Positions 1 to 12,558 of a stretch of 64,000 nucleotides of DNA are shown here, one piece after another. The notes beneath the pieces were generated by a model. It was given only the letters and a program-made list of their open reading frames with translations, ran no database searches and had not been told where the DNA came from. Both the position numbers and the translations under genes were made by a program. Positions within the stretch are counted from its first letter, which is position 1. Each line of letters opens with the position of its first letter. Source of the DNA: Rotaria sordida. Lineage: Eukaryota > Rotifera > Eurotatoria > Philodinida > Philodinidae. The DNA lies in the NCBI GenBank assembly GCA_905250125.1, contig CAJNOL010000572.1, forward strand, positions 1-64,000. The letters run 5' to 3'.

Positions 1-1088
1 CACAATTGTCGAGGGAAAAGAGGTAAACAACTGAGAAAGTTAAAAATAGAATAGCACATTTTAATTGATTCCACGCCGCCCCCGTGATGCCAAAGTTCGA
101 TACATTGATGTTGGATTAGAAGTTGTTTCTGGACAGTTTTTGTTGTTTTACATTAAAAACAAAGTTTTGTGTTTGCATGTGTTAACGAGTCCGTGTCCAG
201 AAATTTCCTAGTGGGGCTCAACTTTCTGAGGAGATAACCCAACACTAAGGTTCGCCCAGCATAGGAAAATTTTTTTTGCTGCACACAAACCCTTTTTATC
301 ATATCTGCTACCGCTTTTATTTCCCGACTGATAAGCTCGGGCCATATGGTTCCTCATCGGTACGTGGCTCGTCATAATATCAATTCTTAAGCAATAGCCG
401 TATTATCACACATGTGAAGTTTATTCCGAATGAGATATTGGAATTTGGTGAGATTTGTTTTGAGTATCCTGGAATTGTATACCAGGACTGTATGTAAGTA
501 TAATGCGCGAACTAAGATGGTGATAGAACGATGAACACAGAAGGTAAAGAGAGGAAGTAACGGTGACCGAAGAAGGAAAGAAATCATGAAGATAATTATA
601 ACAGTATAGAAAGAAAACGAAAGAATGTAGTAGTCTTTTCGTATTATTATTTGAAGACAAAATAAAGACAATGAAAAATAAAAGTGAAAAACGAAAGAGA
701 AATTTGCAACCAGAGTGCGTAACATGCTGTACGACTAGGACGATAATAAAACGATTTCTACAATCTATCATCTAGTTTTTTTTCAAACGATTTCATAAAT
801 GAGAAAAGTTCATTTAGCCTTCGATAAAAGGTGTTTCATCTCATGGTCTACAACATGGACAGGAAACTGCATTCTCGAAAATTGACCCTGTGGGGAAACC
901 TGATTGAGTGATATATCGCTCCATCCTCATTTGGTGTGCCTTCGCATGGATTTTTCATGAGCTCCGACGATCATCTCTGCTGCTGAGATAAAAATTGTAA
1001 TCTTATACACGATTTATATATATTAATTTTTGCAGTATCTTATTTAGTTTATTTTATTAAACAGTGAGTCCATCGGAAATGTATCGCG
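1..1088. other. Intergenic, no gene recognised
   Basis: Only short open frames (at most about 116 codons, on the minus strand, overlapping each other in different frames) occur here. They lack splice-linked partners, recognisable domains or a protein-like composition. Short patches such as the C-rich stretch near 75-85 are less AT-rich than the rest, perhaps remnants of old repeats. Confidence 0.6.
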
Positions 1089-1798
1089 ATTTGGAAAAGA
1101 TTTTTTTTCGTAAGGTTTTTTGTTCGTAACAGATAGCGCTTAACTAGTAAACATATTTGGACAAAGAAAAGGTAACAACATGTCAATGGAATCCTCAGAA
1201 TTTCGTTACATCTTCTAATACATATTTTTTGCATGGAAAGATTTTAACTAATGCGCATTCAAATACAGATAGTTGAATGATTATTTTCGAATAACTTTTG
1301 ATAGAAACATGGCAGAGAGCTGCGGTTCCTACCGTTAGAAAGAGTAGGTTAAAACGCATCGAGTCATCTAACACAATGACTTTTAATGAGGATTTTTGAA
1401 ACTTTTTATAATGGTTAATTTTTAAAACAATAGCTGGAAAAGCAGTTATTTTTCATGGTAGTTTTTTAATTAACTACTATGAAAAGTCTCAAAAATCCTC
1501 ATTAAAAGTCAATGGTTTATATGGCTCGATGCGTTTTCACCTACTCTTTCTAACAGTAAAAATCGGAGCTCTCTGCCATGTTTCTATCAAAAGCTATTCG
1601 AAAATAATCATTCCACTATCTGTATTTGAATGCACATTAGTTAAAATCTTTCCATGCAAAAAATATCTATTAGGAGATGTAACGAAATCTTGAAGATTCC
1701 ATTGACATGTTGTCACTTTTTTTGGCCAAATATGTTTTCTAGTTAGGTGCCATCTATTACGAACAAAACCTTACGAAAAAAAATCTTTACTAAATCGG
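1089..1798. repeat. Fold-back (palindromic) element, about 0.7 kb
   Basis: The two halves are imperfect reverse complements of each other around a centre near 1440. For example, the T-run and 'cgtaaggttttttgttcgtaa' zone at about 1105-1128 is mirrored at about 1757-1785. The zone 'gaataacttttgatagaaac' (about 1289) is mirrored near 1580-1600, and 'tgacttttaatgaggatttt' (1378) near 1490-1510. Arms are roughly 340 bp. No transposase frame is visible, so it is non-autonomous. Its inner motif (AATAACTTTTGATAGAAACA followed by AGAGAGCTGC) recurs in the element at 37291-37763, so the two belong to one family. Confidence 0.8.
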
Positions 1799-1860
1799 GT
1801 GTGGATGTGGGTGTGGGTGCGGATCCTATTTCTAACTACACTCACACCCACACCCTCACG
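1797..1860. repeat. Inverted pair of telomere-like hexamer tracts
   Basis: Four successive hexamers GGGTGT, GGATGT, GGGTGT, GGGTGC lie at 1797-1820. About 18 bp further on comes a tract on the opposite strand (ACACTC, ACACCC, ACACCC). The hexamer matches the TGTGGG unit that I recall as the bdelloid telomeric repeat. The tract directly abuts the fold-back element on its left. A weaker G-rich stretch with hexamer-like spacing occurs at about 2177-2205. Confidence 0.6.
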
Positions 1861-2892
1861 ATATCCCGCTTTCAACAATGGTTAGTTCTTCATGCGAAGA
1901 ACACAAGAGATCAGTTTTTCTTGGTGATATTTCGCCATTTTTTTCGGTATATTATTGATATATTTAATGCCAGAACGAATGTAACATCGAATGCACTGTA
2001 CGAAAATTTACAACAGAGAACCCATTATATGTTACCATGCCTTCAAACAAATCTACACAACCAAGGGCAATATACGCAACAGCCATATAAATGAGAGCAC
2101 TATGCTGGCAGAACAAATTTAAAGCCAGTAGTTAAATATTATCATTGAACTGTACTATAAATAAGCGTTTGGGGCCGGATGTGCGTGTGAGATGGGAGTG
2201 AGTGTCATATTCAGCCATATCAGCATATACAATCATACTCACACCGTAAACGAAGTAGATCGAATATATGAGGCGATTATAAAATATTTCTTTTTCTCGA
2301 CTATTCAAATATTTTAATTCAGGTTTTCGTTCTTGTATTAATTATTTAAACAAAAATCTTGATATTAACAAATGAAAGCTAATAAAAACAACTGGCTTGA
2401 TGTTTCGTGTCGATCTCTCACGAGCACTAAAGTTTTATTTGTTTGAAAAAAGAAAAGACGCAGACTAGAGAGAACTTAGAAGTTAAAATGCCCATCTTAA
2501 AGATCAATTTTTGCAAAGAGGAGATGAAATTATATTGAATCATATATCATAGATTATTATAAGAAGTTTGATGGAGTTTTAATGAATTTTGTAAAAACAG
2601 TGTGGACTAATTGATTTTTGAGATCATAAGAAAAAATGAATCCATGACTGGTGCACTCTAGACAGTTGCTCTCGCGACATTTGCTCGCCAATGACACTTG
2701 TTCGAAAAGCATCTTTCGTCCTCATGAGTTTTATACAGATCGATGGTCCATATACAGTGATCGTTTGGAAAATAAAAAAGAAGTTCATTTTCGATTAGAT
2801 AGATGGATTCATTCGTTAAGAGAAAACCAATTTAATTGAATCATAACACAACTTAACGATTAGTTGGGAAAGAAGATAGGATATATGGAGCT

Positions 2893-3170
2893 GGCAAGTC
2901 ACGAATGGCGCCGACGAATGACTCGCCGTTTGTTTCTAAGATTGATATGAGCCTTTCTTTCACGAAGCTTTCTAGAGATTGGACAATAGTTTTCAGAAGA
3001 GCTCGATCAAGTAGATAGAATCTGGGATCGATGAGTCACAATTGGTGCCCTCGAGAGACGCTGATGAGCGACTCGCCATTCATTTACGAGGTAGACACGT
3101 CTTTTCTTGCGTAAAGCTTTGAATGAAATATAGAGTATTTTTCGAAAGAGCTGAGGTAATTATTGTGGTG
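2893..3170. repeat. Imperfect direct duplication, two units of about 140 bp
   Basis: Unit 1 (about 2895-3010) and unit 2 (about 3034-3165) share ordered motifs. These are agtcac-aattgg-cgcc, a 'gactcgcc' core, 'tttctt..cg.aaagctt' and a terminal 'gaagagctcgatca' / 'gaaagagctgaggta' block. The units have diverged by substitutions and small indels. Nothing suggests coding. Confidence 0.55.
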
Positions 3171-3393
3171 AAGATGACTAATTCAAAATCGTACCAGTTT
3201 CTCATAAAAGCCAAAGAAATGTAATCTAACGATGAGAATATCGCGCGAATACTACATATTCCAAACTCAACATTATCAGTGTTGCTTTTTCCAAATTGCA
3301 AAAATTGAAAGACTTGTTCGTATGGTTTTGGCTATAGCATCACACAAACTGACGATTTATCTGATAATATTTACGGAAAGTAATTGAACAAAA

Positions 3394-3495
3394 CCGTTGG
3401 TTAACCGCAATTGGCCGTCGGTTTATATTTCGACCGTCGGCTCAACGCAGTTGATCGTCGGTTAACCGCAGTCAATCGTTAGTTACGTCCATTTA
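3394..3495. repeat. Minisatellite with 19-21 bp period
   Basis: The motif CCGTYGG (with variants TCGTCGG and TCGTTAG) starts at about 3394, 3415, 3434, 3455 and 3476, a spacing of 21, 19, 21 and 21 bp. Each is followed by TTAACCGCAGTTGAT-like sequence. Five degenerate units are visible. The unit is more GC-rich than its surroundings. Confidence 0.7.
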
Positions 3496-5879
3496 ACTGG
3501 CAATTATGATTATAACCACTGGTTACCAGCGGTTTTTATAAAAGAAAAAAAGACAACATAGGATGTCCTTTCCAATGTCGTATGGCTTGCAATAATAACA
3601 AGGCAAATGTAATAGTAACACTTTCTTTATGTTGCCTTATCTTCTAATAGAAAGAAAAAGGTAAAACAATGATCGAGCTGGCTTTCATTTAATTTTATTT
3701 ACAAGACAGGCGAAACACAGGTAAGCAAAGACTAGACTAGTTTATCTAGGTAAAGTTTAAACTTATTTTTGGAAAGAAATCTTTTCATTTTTGTTTAATT
3801 AGAAAAATCGATATGTGATTGAATAGAGTCATTATACTGAAAAACTCAAAGAAAACGAACGTTAGTATTCATTCTTTGTTTTTGTTCAGACATCATGTAT
3901 CAACGTAAAGGTAGAATAACAGTCATATTTGATAACGTTTAAGAGACAGATAATGACAATCTCTTGTCGGTTTCATAGACTTTTAGTTGCTTTTTGTGCG
4001 CCGATCTTGATCTACACAGTCATCTGTTGTTAGATAACTATTTTCATGACTTTATCATTCAAAGACCTAGAAGACACTTTCAAAAAAAAACAGAGAATCT
4101 CAGATGTTGCTATTGAATGTGAGAAGAAGAAAAATACCTTTGCCCTTCGGCTACCTAACGGTATCGGGTGCCACCTAGTAGCAGATTCAATAACTCGATA
4201 TCTTCCCTAAAACTAATATTAGCTGTAGCTCTGGAGAGAGAGAGCCAATCTGACGTGGAATTCTTGTATTCAATAATAACTTGAGTCCCTTATAGAATAA
4301 AACAAAAAAGTAAAACATGATGGACTTTTCATCAGTTTAATGGTATTTTTCCCATAGAGAAATGACTATCGTAATGCAACAAATGCCACTTCTGGCAATG
4401 ATACAGACATTATTTCGTAATTCGTTTTAAAATCATTGATGATTTTTTTTTCCCTTGAAAATGATTCATTGTGCATGAAAGTCATGCCTTAAAAAAGTTG
4501 AAAGGCAATGGATTTTCATTTTCTCCCAGTTGATTCATTTGCTGAGTCAAATGGAATAGTTTTATTCAGACTATTTTCAAAATCTAAGGCGAGTATCTTT
4601 CGTGAAGTTACGTATCGTTAATTTTGAGAAAAACCCGTATGGATTAAGACATCAGAGTCGATAAGAATAAAACTAATCACTTTCATTATGTATTTTTACA
4701 AAGAAAAATTAAAGTCATGAAATGTAAACAATACAATATAATGAAACTAATTTAATGATTTTAGTGTTTATGAAAAAAGTCTAAGTCAAGCGATGAAAAT
4801 AATACAGAAATATTGAAACTAATGTGATGTTTTTGATGTAAATTGTTGTGATAAAAAAAGACCATCTATTGGTTTTTTTTTTTCTTGCATTGATTGTGTG
4901 TACAGTTCTGAATGTCTCCCACAAACAGTACACTTGAAACACAAACTCGATTTTTTTTAAAGTAATGAAGGATAAAAAAAAACTTTCATCAAAATGCACA
5001 GGTTGTTTTTGCAAAAGAAAACAATGCAAATTATGCCACCATTGATTTGTTTGCCACATGATTTCTATTAGGTTCCGTGTGTAAGTGTGGCATTGCACAA
5101 CAACAGAGAGAGAGAGAGAGAGAGAGCAATAAAAAAAAGCACATCGACAACTACCTAACGATCGGACAAAAAAAGAAATATTAATCTGTTTTAGTTATTG
5201 TTCTTCCTTTTTTTTCATATGTGTATATTTAAACAGCAGCAATGGTAAACAAAGTATTTCAATAGATAAGTTCTGATAAAAGAGCAAGTCGCATAATATT
5301 TTTTTTTGTTTTCGTGGATATCTCTATGTTTTTGTCCTTCCTTTGTTTTACCTTTGAAACAGTTTCAATTTAGATTATGATGTTCAAATTATTTCTTCTT
5401 TTTCTAATAATGGTTCCTTATTTGTAAGTTTCTGTTTTTTTTTTAGATAGTATATTTACTAACTAGGAAAATTAAGTAGCAGATTAAAAGCTTTCGAGCT
5501 CATATGTTGCTCGTCAAAAGAACTTGATGAAACTAGAAAGACTCGAAAAGGTTTTGCCATAATAGTTACAGCGGATTGAAGTAATAACACTTCACATATA
5601 GGACGATAGGTACGAATACATAGTTTTTTTTTGGGTTTGAATTGGAAAACTAGACCTTTTTGAAAGAAAGAATATTTTTTTCAAATACTAATCATTAGTA
5701 TTATATTTGTCAGCATTTAACACTTTAAATGCAGATTGAGTAAAAATTGTACGATGTTGCTAGTAATAAAAAACCCCAGACAAAAAAAATACAGTAGAAT
5801 GCAAAGGATACATATGAAGGTGAAAGGTATATGTGGAAAAATGTATAGTGGAATAATATATCGAATGTTTCAATGTATG

Positions 5880-7330
5880 AAAGTAATTTATTCGTAAAAT
5901 ACACATAAAGCAAAATTCGAGTGGATTTTTATTTTTCATTGATTTATATATGGTTTGATAGAAGTTGAAGAGCTGTGTACGAATATATACATATTATCTC
6001 AATTAAGTTACCCTTTCGTTGCAAAAACCGTCAAATACTTTTAAGACCAGAGATTTAAACAAAATCACTTTTACCTTCAAAACAACTCTTAAATTTCTAC
6101 AATCCTTTTTCTAAATCAGCATTAAAAATTCAATAGAAAAATATTATCGATAATTAAAAGAAATAATGTAAAAACCTATTATCAATATAAGTAGACTTCA
6201 CTGTAAAAAGAACAGCATGGAATAATAAACCTTACAAACAGGGTTTATTAGCTTCATAAACTCCTCATCAAACTAAATATAAACCCTTTTCGTAAGATTT
6301 ATTATTCTACATCACTGTTTACAGTGTTATAACATATGTTTATAGATACCTTTATAAAACCTATCTAGCTTTTTATGCCAGGAGATAGGATCAAATATCT
6401 TATCTCATTTGAATCAGTCGATTTCGAGCTACAAAATGCTGATTTTGTTTTATTGTCGAGAAAGTCTAATATTCTTTTCTTATAGCAGTAAAACGGCCAA
6501 AAGTATCCTTATTTATTGCAGTTTCTATTATCAAAACTCCGTTGAAAAACGAAATAAACAGTATATTCAAAATCACTGTGATAATCTAAAGTGGGCCATG
6601 CATATTTTAGCAAATTCCATGTTAGCTAGAAAATCGACTCTAGAGAACCACAGGTATAATTTTAAAGGAAAAATACTGAAGGAAGAACAAGTTCGTTTTT
6701 CGTGGAAAAGTGATTTTGTTAAGATATATGTGACTCGATGTAGATTTTCGCGCTGATCCTACATATACTGTTTGTTTTGTTTTTCAAATGAGTTTTGATA
6801 ATCGAAAGTGTAATGAACAAGGTCATTTTTGGTCCGTTTACCACTGAAACGAGGGAGTGTTCGATATGTTCAACAGTAAAACAAAATAGGTACTTTTATA
6901 GCTCGATACCTATTGATTCAAATGAGATAAGACATTCAGTCTTATCTTCTATCACAAGAAACTAGACAGATTTCCAAAAGTATCTATAAACACATGCTAG
7001 AAGTCTACATATATCGATAACAGTTTTTAATGTTATTTATTTTAAGTCTGAATAATATTTTTCTATTGAATTTTTAATGCTGTATAAGGAAAAAGATTAT
7101 AGAAACCTAAGAATTGTTTTGAGAGAAAAAATGATTATGCTTATATCTATGACCTTATCAATATTTGAAGCTTTTTAGAACGAAGAGATAATCTGATCGA
7201 AATAAAAATTATATATTTTTGATCAGCTCTTCAAGTTCTATGAAACCATATTTAATTCAATGCAAAATAAAATCCACTCGTATTTTGTATAATGTACACC
7301 TTGCAATTAAATTACGTTATTCCTTCGAAC
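5880..7330. repeat. Large imperfect palindrome, about 1.45 kb
   Basis: The left arm (about 5880-6650) is mirrored by the right arm (about 6660-7330). Matching blocks include 'cgagtggatttt' (5920) with its complement at 7271-7285, and 'cagcattaaaaattcaatag' (6117) with its complement at about 7063-7082. Further blocks are 'gtttatagatac' (6340) with 6980-6992, 'atctcatttgaatca' (6402) with 6914-6930, and 'attatcaaaactc' (6527) with 6785-6800. Identity is perhaps 65-80 percent by eye, so it is old. A 128-bp element sits only in the left arm. The 115-codon open frame at 6409-6756 spans the centre and is not believed to be a gene. Confidence 0.75.
6199..6326. mobile_element. Short MITE nested in the palindrome arm
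   Basis: A 128-bp hairpin element begins CACTGTAAA and ends TTTACAGTG. Internal arms match as 'gaataataaaccttac' against 'gtaagatttattattc', and 'gggtttat' against 'ataaaccc'. The homologous position of the opposite palindrome arm (read on the minus strand near 6993-7010) runs directly through 'gtagacttctagcatgtg' without the element, so that arm is the empty site. The target duplication could not be fixed because the arms have diverged. Confidence 0.7.
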
Positions 7331-8318
7331 TTGTGTCATCTGATGAACGCAATAACGTAAATTTTAGAATATTTTCACGCCTCTCATTCCATTGTGATTG
7401 ATTGGAATACGTGAAACATTACTATCGAGGGGTATTTAAAAAATTAATTTATTTTTGGTAAGAATCTACTCTTGTAATATAGATGCAACAACCCATGTAT
7501 GCATACTCATCATCGTAAACATGAGATGTTTTTATTACAACCAACTAAAGCTATTTGGAATCCTTTTAGAATTTTTCTAGTCTCACCGTCGCCTATCTAA
7601 CAATTAAGTATGAGTGCAAAAGTGTTTACTAAATTCTTATAATGTCTTTATTAGAAGACAGCAACATGTATCAAGATGAGAGTACTATGATTGAGTATCT
7701 TTATTTTTATGCAGCATTGCTATATATTCAGTAAATCGGAGTTGTGAAAGATACTTCATGAGATGAGACATATTTAATAGTATCATATGACTGACTATTA
7801 ATTTACTAAATATGTATGATATTTCTCGTAGCTTTTCTTCAGCAGATATATGAATGTTCTCCACTTTTGGTCACTGTTGATAATATGTTTTTCGAATTTT
7901 AGCTTGAGACCGTTGAGTAACATCCAATCTTTTGCTCACATGCGTAAGTCCGGTCGACTGACCAAAAATAAAGAACGAAACACGCACGCACAGACTATCA
8001 CAGTTCTTTAGCTAAAAATCGAAAAATGTTTTCGTTTGAAAATGACGGAAGACAATTGTGACAGATGCGTTTGTCGCCAGAAGAAATTTTACGTAAAATT
8101 TCATTTATTTACAATACTTTAATTGTCATCTATAGGATGCTTGTGTGTATATCTGATCATTCCGAACATTTTTTTGACATTCTCGATTTACTGAATATGT
8201 GATATATCTCTTATAAACATAAATATAACAAGATTCATTGAAATTTAAATATTTGTCATTGAAAATCGATCATAACTATTGAGTATTTTGATTTATTTAG
8301 ATTTCAGTCTTATCAATT
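7331..8318. other. Upstream region of the Tudor gene
   Basis: No gene is recognised in this AT-rich stretch preceding the first Tudor-gene exon. It should contain that gene's promoter and 5' untranslated region, but no specific element could be assigned. Confidence 0.5.
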
Positions 8319-11300
8319 ATGTATCAAGTTGAGGATTCGTTCACGAACAATGAAAGCTATAACGAAACTGATATAGGGAACAGTTTAAAGACGGTATGTA
8401 TATTATTGTTATTAAATTGTTCGACTTTCTATATATTCCTTTTTCATAGCTACTAAGTGAACATTCCCAAGGCATTCCATCAGTTGCTCTAGAAAGCCAA
8501 TATAAAGTGCGTTTTCACTAGTCATAACTTCATCTAATATCATTATTGTTCTTTATTCAGACGAAATTTGGCAAAAGTTTATTACATATGTTGATCAAAT
8601 TAGCTTTGCCTAATATCTTTAACAATTTCGTCTGGAGCACACGACAAGATCAAGAGAATAGTACAATTGATGACATCATAGGACTGAAAGTTGAGGATGA
8701 TATTGATCAAGTATGAACAGTGTACATTTTTCATATATTACAAAATATTGTAATTCATTTTTCCAGGGACAACAACTAACACTAGAAAAAATCACTGCGT
8801 CTGGTATTGTTCCAGGAGATTTTCATTATCGTTCAAATCCATATGCATTTACAAATCATGAAACATTTCTTGCTTATGTATCGAATATCGATAGGAACAA
8901 TTATACTATTTATATGCAACCCGAATGTCATATGCAAAACATGCAGGAATTGACTGAAGACCTTGAGTAGGAGATTTTAGAAAAATATATAAATTATTTA
9001 ATTTAAATTTGAATATTTTTTATTTTCTTAGTTTTTATTATTCTAATCCAATATCAGACAATTTACTAGTAAAAAAGATTACAATTGATTTAGCATGTGT
9101 GTGCAAATATGAAGGAATCTATCATCGTGTTCTTGTTAGGGAGAATCATCTATCAAAATGTATTATTATATATGTAGATCTTGGAATAACAGAAGAGGTT
9201 CAAATGGTCGAAGGTCAATTCAAATTTTTACTTAAATATTTTGCTAGATTACCTTGTTTGGCTATTCCTTGTCGTCTAATTGATAGTGATTTCAAACTCG
9301 TCAGTTATCAAATGCCTCCTGAAACATACAAACAATTGAATAATTTATGTCAAACAGGTCCTTTTTCTGTTGAATCACATGGCCAAGTAAATGGCATGTT
9401 GAATGTTAAAATCTTCGATGGTGATTATCGCTGCTTGAATGATATTGTTGTCCAAAACAGACTAACAGTATATATAATATATTTATATACATTATTATTT
9501 GTTAATAGTGAAATATCCATTTCAGTTTTCTTCCTCTTTGGGAGTCAAATCGACAATACCACCGACCATTGTTACTAAAAATCATGAAGATCAACGGTAG
9601 GTAGCAATTTTCTTATTCTTCATTTATAGATATAGTCAAAGTTTATCAATAATTTTCTTTCTTCAATTAATAGCAAGTAGTTCCATACTTCAATTGAAAT
9701 CCAATCCAATTTTAAATATATGATTAAAAGCTATGTAAAAAGATAGAAGAAAACTGATGAAAAAAAATCATCAATTTAGATACAATGAGTTAAGAGATCC
9801 TCTCAGATTACTGACATAGAATATTCCAATATAAACATCTTTGATTATTATCTATTCTCTTTCGAAATCCTTTTTCCATGAGTATGACATGTCTATTTGC
9901 TATTTAAATTCAAAAAGTATTTGTAACATATTTGCAAAAATTACAAAACAATATTGCATGAGATGAAATAATTTCTACAATTTAATGTAAGAACATTAAG
10001 AAGATAGAAAATCTTCTCTTCAATTTGGTTTTTCTCAGTATTAAGCAAAGCAAGGCATGTGCGAGTATCAAACTATCACGGAAAGAAAAGCATTGATAAA
10101 TCTAGAAAATTATAGATGATCCGATTGTTTATGTGTTTGATGACAAAATTTTAATCGTAAACTATACTAAATCAGTCAATTTCTGCAAATCATTTAAGTA
10201 AAGAGATATAAATTATGAGTTATAGAAATTCTGTTCAATCTAAGAACATTGTTTGCTCTTGAAATAAAGAATAGAATGAACCTCTTGATTGGTTCAAAGT
10301 AAAAATAGTATATATGCATATTTAATCTTGATATATTCTCTAATGATGAATACTAAGGATACCCTCCTTCTTTTCGGACCATTTCATGGCTCCCGACGAC
10401 GGTACAACCAATCAATCTAGAATTTTCACTACAGATAGAACACCAAAAATAATGAAATATGTGTTTGAAGAGGATAAATTTGAAGTGGATTTGTATGGTT
10501 TTTTGCTTGGAAACCCTGATTTTCCATAGGGCCATATCCTGGTTGCTTACGACCCTCATTTAACCTTGTTCAATCGAGCTAAAATTTTTATCATTGCTAC
10601 TGGAAATTATTCTCCAGAGGTTAAATCGACCGTTTTCATTTTCGACTTTCCTACCTCATGAGATTTCGGTTTTGGCTTCAAATATTTACGTAGTTCTCTT
10701 TTAAAAAACAAAAAGAAAGTGAAATTTTTAGAAAAGATTAAAATTACCTTTCACATATAGTTTTAGGTATCTCCAAAAAACTTCTCAGCCAAACCGGATA
10801 AAGTTTGATGGGACTGGTAAGCAACTAGGATGTGATCCTATGGAAAATCAGGGTTTTCCAGCAAAAATTTATTTCAAAATCTTTTTTTCCTCGAACGTAT
10901 GTCTCCGTATTTTTGGTGCTCTGTCTGTAGTAAAAATTTCAGCCTAATCAGTTGTACTGCCTTCGAGCATCAGAAACGGTCAAAGAAGGAAGAGATACCC
11001 TTCCTTAAGCATGCACGTTTTCATTCATTAAAAATTTTGATTCTTAATTTTTTTTTGTAGTAAGATCCAACAGTCTCCATGTTTTATAAAACCAAATGAA
11101 AACTATGTTATGAATGATTACGAAGATGATGCTTCCACTGGAACGGTTTGTGATTTATTGTTATAATTGTATGCGTTCATGCTATAATTCTTTTAATATG
11201 TTTTTCTTTTATTATTAGCAATCCGTAGAAACATCAACTCCAACAACTAGTGCATACGATGATTATGTATTATCCATTGTTATTGTTTCTTTTTTTCTGA

Positions 11301-12558
11301 AAAGTTATTTGCATTTTTAGGAGATAGAAGATTATTCAACAACGTCGAAAACTAAAGGATCAACATGTGAGTTTTTCAGATTCTCTAATATTTATTATAG
11401 CTATTTACAAATTTTTATAAACAGTATAACTTTTGATAATCTTTTTTATGGGTTGTATCTATCATTCTGAAGATTTCATTCTTGTTTGATTTGAAGAGAA
11501 CCATTTTATTTAAGTCTGACAGCTGATATTTTCATTGAAGTTGACAGACAAGAAAAATATCTATTTTGAAAATAATGATCAATTCTTTGAATTTAAAGTA
11601 TCATTTTCCGAGAAGTTCGAGTTTGTGTGTTGAATAGAATGATATGAGAATTATGTAATGTCTGAAAGCTAATTTCAATGATTCCATTTCCTCATTAGAT
11701 GCTCTAGATCAAAAATAATTTCATCAATATTGATATGTATAAATGTTGGTTATTGAGAAGTTCGTTTAGAGATCTTATGTTGAAACTTGAATGAAATTTC
11801 TCCAATCAGAGACATAACAAAGACTAGGATTTAGATGATATTGATTTGTCTTGACTTTTTATATTGCTTTTATATAAGAATACAATGTTTGAAGAATTTA
11901 TTATACAAATTAATTTTTAGATAAGGCTCCCGCTTCTAATGCAACGATTCAATCTGACATTCAGTCGAATAGACAAAGTGAGTATTTATCAAATAGTAAT
12001 TAACATTTTCTATATCGATAGCAGTTGAGTATCGTTTAACTAGAATGTACTCATTTTGATTTCATATTAGTTTGAAATCTTAGTTACTTTTTTACATATG
12101 ATTGTTAAAATAACCTTACTAGAGATAGAAAATGAAACTTATATAAATTATTTTTGTCTTGTAATAGAATCAATTCTTGTTTGAACTTTTTCAATTTGTA
12201 AAAGAAAATACAGCAATTTAAAAGTTGTTTGAAATGTAGATTTAAATCTATATTGTAGATCTTTAACATTCATAAAATTTCGACAGAATAATATCGAGAG
12301 AATATTTCTTCTGATATTTGTTGAGTTTAAAACATTAACCAGTCATAAAAGTAATTTTCGTCAAAAATTTCAACTTTGAGATTTTAACATAGGTAGATAG
12401 TTCATATTGTCTATTTTTGCACATACTATGATTTATCGGTTTTGCAATAATTTTTGAAAACCTCAGCTATAGATACCTCTGAAGCTAGTAATGGAGAATC
12501 TGACCAGCATGTACTGAATCATATGCATTCACATAGAAGGACTTTTACCAATATTTAA
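8319..12558 (+). CDS. Single extended-Tudor-domain protein (438 aa, 11 exons)
   Basis: Exons: 8319-8393, 8450-8506, 8561-8710, 8767-8966, 9032-9467, 9526-9596, 11061-11145, 11219-11266, 11321-11366, 11921-11977, 12467-12558. All have GT..AG borders, and the summed length is exactly 439 codons including the stop. Residues about 95-290 form an extended Tudor domain. It opens with the SN-like segment (FLAYVSNIDRNNYTIYMQ) and the linker helix (LTEDLDFYYSN). The Tudor barrel follows (ACVCKYEGIYHRVLV, then IIYVDLGITEEV), and the second SN-like half ends at RCLNDIVVQ. The rest is a Ser/Thr-rich low-complexity tail. Tudor proteins of this type bind methylarginine on partners such as Piwi proteins in germline RNA granules. 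Here the usual D-Y-G-N stretch of the aromatic cage reads D-L-G-I, so classical methylarginine binding is doubtful. The largest intron (9597-11060) carries a fold-back element. Confidence 0.85.
10354..11013. repeat. Fold-back element in Tudor-gene intron 6
   Basis: Inverted arms of about 300 bp surround a centre near 10684. Left blocks 'ccctccttcttttcggacc', 'actacagatagaacacca' and 'aaccctgattttccatag' are mirrored on the right by 'ggtcaaagaaggaag', 'tggtgctctgtctgtagt' and 'ctatggaaaatcagggttt'. It has no coding capacity. It lies wholly within an intron, and the flanking exons stay in frame. Confidence 0.85.

Larger units (their letters stand above)
1861..5879. other. Intergenic, no gene recognised; small repeats
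   Basis: No exon chain with coherent splice sites and protein similarity was found. The stretch holds an imperfect tandem duplication (2893-3170), a 21-bp minisatellite (3394-3495) and a GA microsatellite (5105-5126), listed separately or described here. Open frames at 1747, 2651 and 4781 are not convincing: the first runs through the telomere-like tract, and the others have no recognisable features. Confidence 0.6.

Noticed and set aside
387..771. Overlapping minus-strand open frames of 112 and 116 codons
   Set aside because: They overlap in different frames, are dominated by F, L, S and Y from AT-rich DNA, and have no domain or splice partners.
6409..6756. 115-codon plus-strand open frame
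   Set aside because: It spans the centre of the large palindrome and shows no recognisable protein features.
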